Below, one piece after another: positions 1-12,709 of a stretch of DNA of 64,000 nt. The translations under genes and the position numbers were made by a program. Within the stretch, counting starts at the first letter, position 1, and each line of letters opens with the position of its first letter. The notes under the pieces are model-generated. The model saw only the letters and a list, made by a program, of their open reading frames with translations. It had not been told where the DNA came from and searched no databases. The DNA is taken from contig JACGCN010000001.1 of the NCBI GenBank assembly GCA_014905825.1, positions 3,286,001 through 3,350,000 on the forward strand, given 5' to 3'. This DNA comes from Lyophyllum atratum. Its lineage: Eukaryota; Basidiomycota; Agaricomycetes; Agaricales; Lyophyllaceae.

Positions 1-796
1 ACCCTCTCACGAAGGCCTGAGCGACAACGTTCGCTCCAGCTGGAGAAGTATGAGTATGATCGACGGGGAAGAAAGCCGTTGTAGCTGTTTCTCCGAGCTT
101 GTTGAATGCTTGAGCCACATAGGCGTAATGGTTCAGGTAGGTGGCCGAAGTTCGGCTGGCTGCGGTTTGAGCATACCCAACGAAGCGAGGGCCTGCAGCG
201 ATGGAGCCTGACGACCAGATATTACTAGGGGTCTGGGAGGAGACGATGGGGATGGCGCCTTTGGCTTTGAACGAATTGACCGCGTTTTGGATATAATAAG
301 GGAAAGTGTGGATGAGGATCTTGGTGCCACTGCGAAAGCAAGGGTCAAACTCAATTCGGTATACTCGAGAGTTTACCCACTCTGCTGCAGTCACCGTCGC
401 CGTAGTGTCGTAGCCGTCACCAACCGCGGTTTGTCTGCCGTTGTCTGGCGTTGCTGTTCCGTCGTTGTGTCCAAATTCGATGACGACATAATCACCACTC
501 TTGACGGTGTTAATAAGACTCGTGAAACGTCCTTCGTCGGTGTAGGATCGAGAAGAGCGCCCTGCAACAGCATTGTTCACGACTGGAACACTCAGGTACT
601 GACCAAGGTACTGGCCCCAACCTGCGGTATGACGAGGTTAGATGCAAGTTAACAAAATGAGAAATTGGTGCTTACCATCTGAACCAGAGCCTCCCCCGTT
701 TCTGGCCATGGTGGAGTCCCCCGCCAGATAAACGGTCTGGGCATGGACAGCAGGAATCACAAGAAGTAAAAGCGCTGACGTGAGTTGGGCAAACAT
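1..796 (-). CDS. Rhamnogalacturonan acetylesterase (SGNH hydrolase), 3' part outside window
   Basis: Likely secreted esterase that removes acetyl groups from rhamnogalacturonan I in pectin. The N-terminus is a hydrophobic signal peptide ([20 protein letters not shown]). It is followed by the SGNH block I motif [10 protein letters not shown] with the nucleophile Ser, and after one intron (about 622-674, GTAAGC donor) by [12 protein letters not shown] and [10 protein letters not shown], which are blocks II and III of this family. Near the left edge [14 protein letters not shown] carries the catalytic Asp/His (block V). The stop codon lies beyond base 1, so only the final residues are missing. 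An in-frame Met at 823 would add [10 protein letters not shown] chose 796 because it gives a cleaner signal peptide. Family assignment rests on motif order and is strong. Confidence 0.88.
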
Positions 797-1324
797 TTCA
801 AAAATCTTGCATTTTTTTTTCATTCCAGCTGTTATTTATTCATGGCATCGGCAGCCAGGACTTGCGTTCGGGACGGGAATTATATTCGGACCGCTCAAGG
901 TCGGTCAGACGGCTGGTGCCTGTTGGCGACGTGTCTCTTTGCAGTCCTGAATTGGGAGTATTTTTCCGAGGTGTTTGTTGGCGACGAAAAGGGGGCTATA
1001 GCCGAATAAGGACCAGTTCGCAGCGACTCGCCTGATGAACCATCGCTGCAAAGAATGCCGAAGAAGCTAAATTTCAAGAACACATGTCAAGGATACGCAA
1101 GGACAGCATTGACTCCTTCCAACTGCTGCAGATCAAGAAGACAGATCGTATAAGCAAGCGGCCCGACCCCATGCGACATTGGCATCGGAAGAAATGGAAA
1201 GAGCTGACATCATCCGATGATTCTACGAGAATAGATCTATTATAGAGAACGGTTAACGCGATGTTAGGAAAAGTGGCCACAAAGTGGTGTGAAGGTTACC
1301 TATGTACAAAGCTCGTTCCGCCAA
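797..1324. other. Intergenic: esterase promoter and GNL1 3' flank
   Basis: 528 bp between the esterase start and the stop of the next minus-strand gene. Only short shadow ORFs are present. No tRNA or repeat was recognised. Confidence 0.6.
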
Positions 1325-3576
1325 CTATGTATCTTCATCTTCTTCGTCATCGTCCCCTCCGACGTCGTCAATCGTGAGTCCTTCAAATCTACTAGCCGTG
1401 AGCGCGCCCTTGTTTATTCCCTCCTCGTGGTCGTCATCGCTAACATCTTCATCGATCTCTTCTTGACTGTCAGATGCAGCGGAATCTGCTTCTGTATCTT
1501 CTCCTTCGTCGTTGTCGCTTTCTTCTTCCGTCTCGCCGTCTTCCACAGTGGCGCGAGGTATCCACAGGCCTGCTCCTGGCTCTTCCATATGTGCAGCGAT
1601 TGTTTCCACTTCTGTGCCTGGGGGCCAAAAAGCCCAACCAACTCTCCCTTCCGCCAACGATCTGAGGACTGCGTTATGTCAACACCATGCTCATGCTATG
1701 GGACTATGGTTGACCTACTTGCATTGCCAGCTCGATGTATATCTGGTCTCCCTGCCTTGGCCGTGACCCATTTCTTCATATTTGCATACGATGTCAGGAT
1801 ATCCATCGCGGTCCAGACGACTTGCTTTTCCTCCTCCGCAGAGTCAGGTTTCATCCCATCTCGCCATGTTCGCTTGTCCGGGGCGGCTGGTGATGACAAA
1901 CTAGGGTGGGCAAGCTTGTAGACACGTTCGAGCGGGATCCTTTCCGAAGCATAATGTGTGCATGATGGTATGGCGGAGACGCGAGAGATAGGCAAGATAC
2001 CACAGAGAACCTGGTCATACATGAGTTAAAGCGAATGAGAGCATAGTTCTCCTTCTACGACATACCTGCATTTCCATAGGAACGAAATTCGGCATAACGA
2101 GGCCGGGGCAATCAACAAGACGGACGTCAGGAGTCCAGAAGAGGGTCTGGAAGTGCTTGGTCTACACAACGAATTAGCTATCACGTATTGGAAGGTTGAA
2201 CAATGACATTTCACCTTTCCTGGGGTCTTTGAAGCTCGAACTTTACTCGTACCAAATAATGCATTCAAGAGCGAAGACTTCCCTACGTTCGGCTGTCCTA
2301 AAAAACATATCAAACCTCAAGCTCAAAAAGAAACGCGAAGCCAAGCCTTACCGATTAAGCCAACGGTGAGAAATTCAGGCTCTTTCTCTCCTTGCGTTTC
2401 AGTTGAAGAATCCTCGCCACCCGTCCCTTGCGGCCGGGGAAGAGCTGCCCCGCCCACAACAGATCCCACCTTGGAACCACCTGCAGTCAATACACCGTTC
2501 CAATCGATGTCCTTTTTTACGGGTGGTTGCCAGCTCTTGAGCCAATTTGGATTGTTCTTGACCTTCTCTGGGACTTCTAACATCTCAGCATGGACCTCTC
2601 GGATGGTTGCCACCAATCGTTCCCTGAAGCTTTGTGGAAGGTGAGGTTCGTAGTGGGCTCTTCCTTGGTGGCTTACACCTTCCTCCTTTACAGCGTACGA
2701 TTCCACCTGTACTACACGTAAACGCGGGTACTGTCGTTGGAAATATCCCATCCAGGCCGCAGCTCGCTCTGGTCCAGAGATATCAACTTTGGTGAGAACC
2801 AGAATGACTTTTCGGTCTGAGAGATAAGCAGATAGAGATGGTGGGAAATGCAGGAGAGGACAACGAGAATCAAGGAGGACCAGAAGAATCTGTGAGATCT
2901 CAGTTACACGCCATCTGGGAATATCTTGAATTGTGTGGAAGGGTCAAGTTGGTGTCAAGACATACAATTGGCGCCACACTTCAAGGTTCCTTTCAAAGTA
3001 TGTAGGAGACCTCGGCATCGTAGGAACCTCCTTTGGACCTGCTGATTCTTCCTCAGGCAGCGCCGTCTTCTGGTCATCTCCGTTTGACTGTTTCTCGTTC
3101 TGCCAGGCATGAACCAGTCCATCCATCTGCTCAAGCCATTTAGTGAACAGTCCTTCTTCATTGCGCTCCACCTCCTTCTTTGTCATGTCAAATCGCCATT
3201 TTGGCCGACGGGGGCAAGTCAATTTGGGAGCATTTTGATCACTGGCATCGCTATAGATATCGGGAAAGATAGCGACCTCGTTTGGTATGGGGCGATGTAA
3301 CGGGAGTGTCGAGGCCAAGAGCTTAGTATCCTCCAGGAACTTCGGAGGGAGGGTGACAAAAGCGGACTGTAACCGTTTAGCAGCCTGGATGGTCGCAGCG
3401 TTGGCTGGATCTGCTGCCGAGCCTATGAGATTACCAGTTGGGCCTCGTCTTAACTTGGATTTTCGGACTTTCTGCTTTGGATCAGGAGGTGGGACATCGC
3501 CTCGTTTAATCGCACGCTTGAGTTGTATATCCGCTTTCTTCTGACGAGTGGATGTCGGTTTTCGACGGGGAGGCAT
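1325..3576 (-). CDS. GNL1: GNL1-type circularly permuted GTPase (HSR1/MMR1 family)
   Basis: Predicted nucleolar/cytoplasmic GTPase of the YlqF/YawG superfamily, probably acting in ribosome assembly. The N-terminus is lysine/arginine-rich (MPPRRKPTSTRQKKADIQLK), as in GNL1. The block before the GTPase has the GNL1 pattern PRRPKWRFDM and YFERNLEVWRQLY. G motifs occur in permuted order: G4 TKVD (2782-2793), then G1 GQPNVGKSS (around 2272-2298), then G3 DCPG (2102-2113). The C-terminus is a long Asp/Glu-rich tail (1330-1560) after PPGTEVETIAAHMEEPGAGLW-like sequence, again matching GNL1 rather than LSG1 or NOG1. The gene has several short introns (for example near 2020, 2180, 2320 and 2900). The start is the first Met of the basic region. 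It is divergent from the methyltransferase at 3914. Confidence 0.88.
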
Positions 3577-3913
3577 TGTTGAAGTGGCTGTCAGAAACAG
3601 ATAAGGGCAGTATCATGTGATGGCGTCGATTTACTATTTATGCAGGAAAGAAGTTCCTGGGGTTCAAGGCATCGAATTGCCCATTGTACGCACGTATGTA
3701 CCCTGTACTGATCAGGGACCTAGAATGAAATGATTGACCTCGTGTCACCTGTCGGACATCTGCATCACCTTACATCACGATCACCTTTCTGACGACAACC
3801 ATGGTCTGATTATCCCTTGAATCCCTTCTCAGCTCTCGCTGTCCACAATCCCGCCGTTAATTGTTCACAGCGCCCACTTTCGTTCTTAAGCCAGTGGCAA
3901 TTGGCAACGACCA
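3577..3913. promoter_or_regulatory. Divergent intergenic region, GNL1 / methyltransferase
   Basis: 337 bp between two divergent starts, so it must hold both promoters and 5' UTRs. No specific binding site was recognised. Confidence 0.45.
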
Positions 3914-6067
3914 ATGCAGTCACGCGCGTCTCCACCACCATCATCTACGCACGTTCCGAAGTCTTCGTTTGACGGAAAAAGACACCCCAGGCTCAAGGAG
4001 GGGCAGTTTCTTTACAAGCACGGACATCGACACCATTCTTACGATAACGAGAAGGCACCTTACCCGCTATCCTACGACAGGCACGTTCTCGAAATGTGAG
4101 TTGACTTTCTTCCCTTAGCGATATCTTGAAATGACTCCGTCGTAACCAGCGAAGCTCTAGATAATAAACTTGCTCAGCATCTAAGAGGATCTGTATCGTT
4201 CGTGAATTTTTCGGATGGACCGCCTGAACGAACATTGGATCTCGGCTGCGGGGTGCGTAACTCCTCTGGTATTCAATGTCATAATTGTAATGCGTATTGT
4301 AGACCGGAACATGGATAATTGAAGCCGCAAAGGAGTGGACGGCTTGCGAATTCGTACGTCTCGCGGTTACAACGAGTATCCATATATAGCTGGATTGAGA
4401 GAATGCCCTCGAAGGTCGGCTTTGACTTGGTTAACATCCAAATACCTCTCAATATGCTGGACGAGTCAGTGGCAGGGCGGATTGAATGGCGTCACGGGAA
4501 CTTGTAAGTTACACATGGACAGTTTTAGGGTTGTACTGATACCTTTTCTAGTTTAACGACCAAACTTCCTTTCGAAGACGACGACTTCGACCACGTACAT
4601 ATACAAGCTATAGCGAAGGGTGTTCCAGAGAACAAAGTGAGTCCACAGCCTTGGATTAGACTCCATGTGTTGTTCGATTAAGATTCCATTTCAGTGGGGT
4701 GTTCTATTTGAAGTAAGCTTTACATAAAGAAATTGAACAGATGGTCTCATCATCTTCGAAGGAAGTAAACCGCGTCCTGCGTCCCGGTGGTTCAGTCGAG
4801 ATCATTGAAGATGGTATGATGTCGCTATGATCTCGATATTCTAAGAAATTGACTCATTTGCTCAGATGTCATGTTTCCACAGCTTCCTCGTTGGTTTACA
4901 ACCGCGCTTAGAATGCGAGCAAGAAGAGACACCTCCGTCCATTATCCCGATGGGACTCTGCGCAGCTATCCCTCCCCTCCGAACACACCTTCGCAAAATA
5001 TTCCAACCCACGACCATGCTTTACTCGACTCTCTCAACAGAGCTGTCTTTGAGCATCGCTTCATCAACATGAAGCCTACAGGTGAGGGATACAATCAATC
5101 ATGCCAAACATCGCTCAACCTGCAGTTTCAGCTGTACTGCCCAGTTACTTCACGACTTATTTCCGCCAGGTTACTCTAGGTCCTGTCATCAACTTCCCGA
5201 TGCCTCCAATACCTCCACCGCAACCTTTGCCACCCCAGATTGTCACCTCATATGCGAGCGGACTGGACGCGGATACTCTAGATCCTCGGGCGTCTACCAT
5301 GTTTCCTGTCGCTATGAACAGACCGAGTTCTTTATCATTCTCATCGACTATATCTGCTTCGACGACATCGACAAGTGGTTCCAACAACCCTTCGGTCTTT
5401 AGCGCACGGCCGCGAACAACTTCTGCATCATTTTCTTCCACCTACGAAACTTCAGATTCTTTCAGTATGTCCTACCACGACGGAGAACAGAAGCCTTCAC
5501 CGCCTCCGCCATTCAAACGATTCCTTCTTGACGGCTCTCTTAGCGAGAGTGAGATTGCTGCATTACCACGTTCATTGTTTCCACTTGAGCAACTCGAGTT
5601 GTTGAGCGAAAGATCGCTGGCGATGCACCTCTACAGGTCATACCAATCAGTTCTGGCATGCCAAGAGGCTATGTGGGAGGAGCTGAAAGATCGAATACGA
5701 AACAGGAAGGATGAGCTCCTTCCTTTCGGGTGGGATGACGATGAGGAACTAGAAGAACTCCAAAGCCGGAAGAAATTCGAGCGACTTGTGGAAAGATACC
5801 GCAGGTCAGTGGATATGGCATGTCGACTTCTCTCCGAGCTGATGTGTTGCACTTCCGGGCAGCGATATGCAAGCGCGCGTGTCTTTATGGTGTTCTCTAT
5901 CTGGTATCGGCTGGCCATTTCCAACCAGAGAGCCATTGTCAAAAGCGGAACTAATGGAGGAGGAACGCATAAGAGAGAGTCTTCTACAAGCTCGGCAGTT
6001 TATGTCGGAGGAAGACAGACAAACACCCTGTCGTGCACTAAGGGTGCTTGTGGGCTATAAAGTATGA
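3914..6067 (+). CDS. SAM-dependent methyltransferase with long Ser/Pro-rich insert
   Basis: Class I methyltransferase of a type common in basidiomycetes; substrate unknown. The N-terminus includes YPLSYDRHVLEM. Spliced motif I reads TLDLGCGTGTWIIEAAKEW, with a GTGCGT donor inside the glycine loop. It is followed by VGFDLVNIQIPL (acidic loop), FDHVHIQAIAKGV, and the late motif EVNRVLRPGGSVEIIEDD. After about 270 residues comes a long Ser/Thr/Pro-rich, presumably disordered stretch (5170-5520). A helical C-terminal part contains FDLEQLELL-like sequence and acidic/basic residues. I traced introns near 4097-4150, 4253-4303, 4360-4420, 5083-5125 and 5808-5865. The last exon ends ALRVLVGYKV. A LaeA-like regulatory role cannot be excluded, but nothing specific shows it. 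Confidence 0.75.
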
Positions 6068-6251
6068 CTCGTTTCCGCGTTAGATATACCCTGCTTTGCA
6101 TGTTCCATATACCCATTGTACTGTACCATGAAATGGAATGAGCGCAGTGTGATGTAACTTTCGGAAGGTGTTGAAAGTATTTGTTATACCTTGTTTGGCA
6201 CAACTTTTTTTTGTGTTACCGATCGAAACTCATCTCTCTGAGATTCACGAA

Positions 6252-9200
6252 ATGGCGGCGTCGACGTCGCGCCAGCCTCACCAAGTTCCTCTCCCCCCGA
6301 GCCCAAATAAGCCCGTCAAACCAGGACAAAAGGCGCCATCGCGAAAAGGGAAAGGGAAGGAGAACCTCGAGGCAGCCTCTCGGCAACCCGAAGTAGCCAA
6401 TGACTTCTCTTGGGATGACTTGGAATCGGAATCCAAGTGGGAATGGTCCTCTCTTACCGACCCTTCCGCGAGCAAAGTCCCCCCAATATTTACCAGGGAT
6501 GGAAGGTATTTCCGCCGTCCCGTTTCTATATCTCAGTCCTAACATTATGTGGAATAGTTACTTCTTTTCCCTTGTCGGCTCCTCTGTCAAAATTCATTCT
6601 GTAGCAACTGGGCAAGTTGTCTCAACCTTGTCTGCGCCGCGATCTCCAAGCAATGGGACGTCTTCAGACTTCCTAACGGCTGCTATTCTGAATCCCCATA
6701 ATGCCTTTCAATTGATAACCGGTTCCTTGGATGGACGCCTGCTAGTTTGGGATTTTCTGGATGCTGCCCTGTTGCAAATAATAGACATTGCGCAACCGAT
6801 ACACCACATATGTGCCCATGCGTTATGGAAGGACACGGTTTTTGTCGCTGCATCTCGACCCAGCAAAAAATCGAAAGGGAGTGGTGCCGGTACGTTGCAA
6901 CATTCTTCAAGATCATCGTTTGATTGACGAGAATGTTCATGATTAGACGACAACGCCGTCGTCCTCCGCGTTTCGCTGAAGCCTGTGGACGATACTACCA
7001 AGTCTGCAGAAATTTTACCGATTGGCAAAACACGTTTCCCAACCGGCCTCACACTTTCGCCAAGTGGAGCATGGCTAATCGCCACCGCCGGCCACAAAGT
7101 TTATGTCGCTGCATCCTCATCCTTCGCATCTGGCTTCACTAAATATGTGTCTCCTGAGCGTCTGACCTGTTTATCATTCCACCCAAGCGAGGAATACTTC
7201 GCCACGGGTGATGAGAAGGGAAATGTACGCCTATGGTACTGTTTAAACGACAGTCTACCTATTGTGCGTGGCGTGGAGAAAAAGACCCAGACGACGACCT
7301 TGCATTGGCATGCACATGCTGTCTCGTCCATCGCCTTCACTTCAAATGGCGCGTACTTGCTCAGTGGTGGCGAGGAGTCAGTCCTTGTAATTTGGCAACT
7401 GCACACGGGTAAAAAGGAGTTTGTACCGCGTGTCGGTTCACCAATCAATACTGTGTCGGTGTACAAAGTCGGCAGTGGGGAAGAGGAATATCTACTTGGT
7501 CTCGCAGATGCAACGTATCTGTTCATCAGTTCAGGAAGCCTCAAGATATCGAGAAGCTACTCTCGAATCAAACTTGGTACGTCGTGATTCTTAGTTCGTT
7601 CGCCTGTGACTAATTTAAGCACAGACCCTGCTGTACCTCACGAATCGACATCAAGATATGCACGCGCTCCCCTCGCGGTTCACTCATTGACGTCGACTTT
7701 AATTCTTCCATCCTCCCATCCCTCATCTCTTCAGATATATTCCCCATCTTCATCAAAACTCGTATCCGAACTCGAGGTCTCTCCCTCAAACAGAGTTTCG
7801 CGACGAGACGAAAAACCAATAATGCCTGCTCACGTCGAGCAGGTGGTGATCTCTCCTTCTGGAGAATGGCTAGCTTCAGTTGATGTTCGAGACGCAGACG
7901 ATGGTTTCCGGGACGAGATCTATCTCAAAATATGGTGCTGGGATCAGAAAAGCAGTCGTTGGTCGTTGAACACGAGGGTAGACCGCCCTCATGGACTGAA
8001 GAAGGTCACCAGTTTAGCTTTCAGCCCCTTCTCGAAGGATTTGTCAATCCATCTTGTCACGACGGGGGAAGATGGAAATATCAAGACTTGGGGGTTGAGG
8101 GTCGTTAAAAGCAAGCTAGGGGTCACAGAAGGTGCGTCTTTGACCTTGGTAATCCCTACAATGGCTGAGGTGATATCCAGAATTCTGGGTTACACGTTCG
8201 ACATTTGGCTTCCGCTCTGAGTTACCTCACTCAGCAACGTGGTCGGGGGATGCGTCGCTTCTGGCCGTCGTCTTTAGACCATACGTTGCGCTCTATGATC
8301 CCATTACGAATGTTCTGCGCCAGACTCTTGCATCTCCAGAAGGCAAAGCAAGCAAATTTGTACACTTCATCGGCAAAGAAGCTCGCTATTTAGCGATGGT
8401 CGGAGAATACAATCTAACACTCTGGGATCTCGTTTCTCATTCTGGTGAGACAGTGAATCCTCTATTCTGCTTAAACTGCTAAAACTTGCTTGGATAGTTC
8501 GATGGAATTACAAGGCCCTGTTAACGATAGACAAGGTGGTTCCTCATGCTGAAGAAGATTCCTTCACTGTCTTCCATGAATCTTCCGGTCATGAACTTCC
8601 GAAGACTCGGGTGTTGACTTTCCGTGTTGCTTCGTCTACTCCCTCCAGTGTCCACTCGATACCTTTCAAACTGCGAAACCTCTCGCGGTATCCATTTTCA
8701 CGGCATCCGTCAGGTCGTGTTTTCGTCGGTATCACACACGACTGGAGTGTTGTGCTATTTGGCGAAGGCGCAAAGTTGACGAAGGAAGAAGGGTCCACAG
8801 GCACAGAAATTGCCTCTAGTTCCACCCCGACTAGGCATACCCTGTTCCAGGACATATTCGGGAAGTCCGCATTTGCCGAGCCACAAACCATATCCATTTC
8901 ATTTGATGGAAAGAATCAGCCGCGGAACGCGCAAGCAACGACCGATGTGTTCAATTCTCCTGCGTATCTCATGCCCCCGTTGGAACATCTATTCAGCCCC
9001 CTCATGGACGGTTTCTTGAAGCCTCGGTTATATGACTCTTCGCCGAGAGTTACTCCAGAAGATGAAGATGTTGATATGGAAGACGAACCCGCTGATCTAG
9101 TACGGGCTGGGGTTCAACGAGCGCGTGTCGTGAATCAAAAGGAGATGGACGTGTTCATTGATCTCTTCAAAAAGCATTCCGTCAAATGTACGTCGATACC

Positions 9201-9480
9201 CCCATACCCTGTCCACAACGATCACCCTGATTGACAATAATATATAGGTCCATTGACGGGTCCTATCAACGGCCATCCGAGTCCTGCGATCAAGGCTAGA
9301 GTGAGTGACACTGCTCGCCAGCCTACGCCTAATCTTGCGTCTCCGCATGTCCATACTTTGAAGCAAACCACATTACGGCGACATGAAGTGGTTACCGTCG
9401 GACCAGGATCCGGCGATGTCACGCTATCACCATCTCTTCTGGCGACGAATGGCAGAAAGCGGAAAAAATCCCTTGGTTAA
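6252..9480 (+). CDS. WD40 protein, WDR75/Utp17 (Nan1) type, small-subunit processome
   Basis: Likely nucleolar WD40-repeat subunit of the t-UTP complex, which promotes rDNA transcription and early pre-18S processing. After a basic, low-complexity N-terminus (MAASTSRQPHQ..., start chosen at 6252), the first blades read VGSSVKIHSVATGQVVSTL and SLDGRLLVWDFLDAALLQII, close to the WDR75 N-terminal pattern. Further WD blades are YFATGDEKGNVRLWY (7195-7240), AYLLSGGEESVLVIWQL (7350-7400), LVTTGEDGNIKTWGL (8055-8100) and a degenerate YLAMVGEYNLTLWDL (8390-8430). The C-terminal part is an unstructured tail ending in a basic segment (NGRKRKKSLG). Introns are short (for example near 6505-6555, 6893-6946 and 7576-7624). 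The gene lies tandem to the methyltransferase, about 185 bp downstream. Confidence 0.75.
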
Positions 9481-9728
9481 TTTATGCCACTAGTCTCTTC
9501 TCTTCTAGATTTTGCACACAAGTACATAATACCATCATAACATGTTTTTCTGCCCCAGCCAAACAGGTCCCCGCAGGACCATTCAACTTGCGACCGGTGG
9601 ACTGTACAAGCGCGATTCTCGCTTGGAACAAATTTAGACGCGCCACAAATTCCGTGATCTTAAGCATGACTGGATGGTATTAGTATCTGTGTATTAGTTG
9701 TACAAGTGCATGTAATGGTTGCGAGCGT

Positions 9729-11423
9729 CTACGTGATAGTGGTATCCCTCAGTACTTCCTCCTCTGCTGACTGTGACCCTGCTGGCATCAAAAAGACTGG
9801 GGCCAGTTGATTGAGTCTTGCACACAAGTCCTGAAATGTACGCTCCTGTAGGCGGGTGTGGTCTGTTGCTTCGAATCCGATTGGTTTCGATTCGAGTACG
9901 GCATAAATCTTGCTCACGGGAGCACCCAGCTTGGCTCTCGCAGGAATCCAGCCGAGAAGCTGATCCAGAACCGATGACTGAGCCTCGATGATGGAAAGTT
10001 TGGGACATAGGGTTTGCTTTGGTGTCCAATATTGACGGGTGCGTGGATCGTAGATGAAGAGTCCGAGGAATATTTTTGGCACGGACGATAGGCGCAAGTA
10101 GGTAAGAAGGGGTAGAGTCTCCAGCCATTTTATTACGGCTGTGACACTAGCCATAATTTGGGGCAGCTCGATAGAATAGAATGTCATCAATTTGAGCTCG
10201 GGATAGCGACCCGTCAGCAGTTGAAATAGAGGAGAGTAATCTTCACCGCCTAGATTGATCAAGGTTAAATCCCGTAAATGCGGGGCGGTGAATTGGGAAA
10301 GGACATAGTGGGCATAGTGAGCACTAAAGTCGCCTACGACGAGGATTTTGAGTTGCTCGAGGGGAATGGGCGGTTGGGGGCGGAAATCTTCCGGTGGCAA
10401 CTGGGGACCAGCTCCGTCGAAACAGAGCTTCTGTAAAGCAGGAGAGCTGGAGAGGATTTCACGGAACCGGCGGATACTCGGGGCAAGTTCGAGGGGCATC
10501 CTTCGAATGTCGAGTCCGGTGAGATTTGTGAAGGGCGTTTTATTCCAATTGATGTGGACGCCGTTGAATGACACCCGTTGGAGAAATGGTGCAGGCGCTC
10601 CACCAAAAAGTGGTATGGGCTCATGCAGGTGTTCGAGCTCGTGACCGGGTCCAATCTGTATGTACGGAGTCCCCGTTCGATGCAATTCGATGCGCTCCAT
10701 GCTGATCGGGACGCCAGACAACCCCGCGGCTCGAAGTTCGTCCAGAACCATGAAGATGGCATCCCAACTTTCAACGATGAAGATGAGGATGCGGATAGTG
10801 GATACTTTCACGAATAATCGCTTCAGCAGAGCCTTCATGTCAGCGGCTGTGTACTGATTGTTTCTGTCGGGACTGATGCGAATGTCCAACGGTGTCAGCC
10901 CGGCTCTTTCGAACCAGGCGAAGGAGCGATGAAAGGGCGGGCGATCACGGAACCACACTGCATTCCACAAAGTAGAATCCTCTAGAGCAATGGTCCGCCA
11001 GCGCCTACAGGTCCATGTGAGCCACAAGCGCCATCTGACTCCTGCACGTACGTCTGGGACCGACCAAATAACATAACGAAATATATTCGTGATTATTTCG
11101 TTGGGTAGGTCATTCATGCGAAACGTTCGGCAAAAATAGACCCGATAGGTGGCACGGGCTGTGAACAACGCGTCCTCGATTTTCGCGTCGATCGCTGGTG
11201 CGATCTTACTCTGAATGGATTCCAAAGTTTTGACGTGTTCGATGTGCCGGGCAGTTTCCTGGCGTATATCGATTATCTGCTGTGGAGAAGGCGCGCGTGG
11301 TATCCCATCCCCCAAAGCGACATTCATTATACTTCTGAGTACTTCCATGAGGTATTCGCGCCGTCGATATACGATAGGTTGTGGTTTCTGCAGAGCTGAA
11401 TCCCCAGTGGTGACTTTGTGCAT
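9729..11423 (-). CDS. F-box domain protein (agaric type)
   Basis: Single long ORF of 564 residues without an obvious intron. After a helical region (EYLMEVLRSIMNVAL; HIEHVKTLESIQSKI) it carries an F-box-like motif, MNDLPNEIITNIFRYVIW (around residues 103-120), followed by LTWTCRRWRTIALEDSTLW. This is the usual arrangement in the very large agaricomycete F-box family. The remainder has leucine-rich stretches (ALQKLCFDGAGPQLPP, LRDLTLINLGG, LTYLRLSSVPKIF) that suggest irregular LRRs for substrate recognition. Role by family: Skp1-Cul1 ubiquitin-ligase adaptor; substrate unknown. The 3' end converges on the WD40 gene with a 248-bp gap. Confidence 0.75.
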   Translation of the reverse strand: MHKVTTGDSALQKPQPIVYRRREYLMEVLRSIMNVALGDGIPRAPSPQQIIDIRQETARHIEHVKTLESIQSKIAPAIDAKIEDALFTARATYRVYFCRTFRMNDLPNEIITNIFRYVIWSVPDVRAGVRWRLWLTWTCRRWRTIALEDSTLWNAVWFRDRPPFHRSFAWFERAGLTPLDIRISPDRNNQYTAADMKALLKRLFVKVSTIRILIFIVESWDAIFMVLDELRAAGLSGVPISMERIELHRTGTPYIQIGPGHELEHLHEPIPLFGGAPAPFLQRVSFNGVHINWNKTPFTNLTGLDIRRMPLELAPSIRRFREILSSSPALQKLCFDGAGPQLPPEDFRPQPPIPLEQLKILVVGDFSAHYAHYVLSQFTAPHLRDLTLINLGGEDYSPLFQLLTGRYPELKLMTFYSIELPQIMASVTAVIKWLETLPLLTYLRLSSVPKIFLGLFIYDPRTRQYWTPKQTLCPKLSIIEAQSSVLDQLLGWIPARAKLGAPVSKIYAVLESKPIGFEATDHTRLQERTFQDLCARLNQLAPVFLMPAGSQSAEEEVLRDTTIT

Positions 11424-12709
11424 CTGGCGAGATACTAGATCAGTCTAGACAAGGAGCGGTATGGTCATTGAGTTCATACCGTGGTATTGATTGTATGCTT
11501 GTGTAGGCCGAGAGAGGCAGATAGTTGGATTAGAGGTAGAGGATATAAGTATTCTAGTTATATGATGAGCAGAGGGTCGTTAGGGAGGGCGAATACAAAG
11601 CAGAGAAGGATCATACAAGGGTTGCCCAAAGGAATCAGCGATGGCCTACAGTCGTGCCAAAGCGAGTTGTTTGCACAAATAAAAGCTGACGCCCACAAAG
11701 CCAAAGAAACACCCACAACTATCGCATCCAAGTCAGCTTTTACGAGGCAGAGGGGGCATGAAACGTACGTCTGCTTCTGTGGTATCTTGACCGTAGCTAA
11801 TGGCACTAGAGGACGGCGAGTAATGGCAGCAGAGCGGGGCAGACAGTAGTAATACGCAGAGGCAGGCGGATGAGGATGGTGAGATGATAAATCCGACTTA
11901 AATCGTCAAGCTTTGAAGGATTTGGGAATCGCGACTTCCTTTGGCGCTCGGACAATCGCAGATGGCCGGAGGGCACAAAATGAGGCAAAAGTAAGCTGGT
12001 CGCTGTGCCACGTTCCATGGTGGTCCATCTAAAGGCGGCTCTCCTTTTCAGACAGTTAAATCGTCGGGGACTTCCGAGTAAGTAGCCGTCAATCATCGGT
12101 GCATTGTCGTAGCGACACGCGAAATCCCCTGAGCCAGACAAAGGAAGAGTTGCAAGGGATTTGAAACCCCAATTTCGGATCCCAGCCAGGACGCTTCGTC
12201 CACAGGTCCTGGCTCAGTGGCCGGTCGTTCGAGCATTACGCGTATGTGCAAGGGCGACTAAGAGTGGGTCATAGAGGTAGGTGCACCAGTGGCATTCGGA
12301 GCATGCGCATCTTTATCTTCATCCTGCTTTCCGTGTGGGCTTGTCGAGGACCTTCCAGATATCCCATGGCGACGCCATGGTCATAACCTAGCGTTTTTCA
12401 TGTCACATTGAGAGAGAGCAAACGGCTTTTGCCTTGGAACGCGTTGAGGTGACCAGATTTTTCGACATGAGGCTCACAACTGTTTCCTTCACGTGCCTGA
12501 GACTCAACACCCTCGTTCCTTTCACATTGTCACATCTAAGATTACGTCCAAGAAAGGATATCCTCATTGGTCATAGTAAATAGTAATACTAAGTACACAA
12601 AATAAACATCTCAAGTTACAGACAGTGCATACAGAACGACGTAACGAATATTCAAGATCGTACATAAAAGAGTAAGTAGCGTTGTTACAACGGTTGTACC
12701 GCCGGTCTC
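11424..12709. other. Intergenic stretch without recognisable gene
   Basis: 1,286 bp between the F-box start and the PB1-protein stop. ORFs of up to 122 codons occur but show no motif, compositional bias or splice structure that supports a gene. No tRNA-like T-arm or inverted repeat was found. It probably holds the F-box promoter and the 3' UTR of the PB1 gene. Confidence 0.5.

Noticed and set aside
3914..6067. LaeA-like master regulator
   Set aside because: The methyltransferase shares only general class I motifs; the long Ser/Pro insert and C-terminal helical part do not point to LaeA specifically.
11481..11849. 122-codon plus-strand ORF in the 1.3-kb gap
   Set aside because: No family pattern or splice context; overlaps an opposite-strand ORF of similar length, as expected for chance frames.
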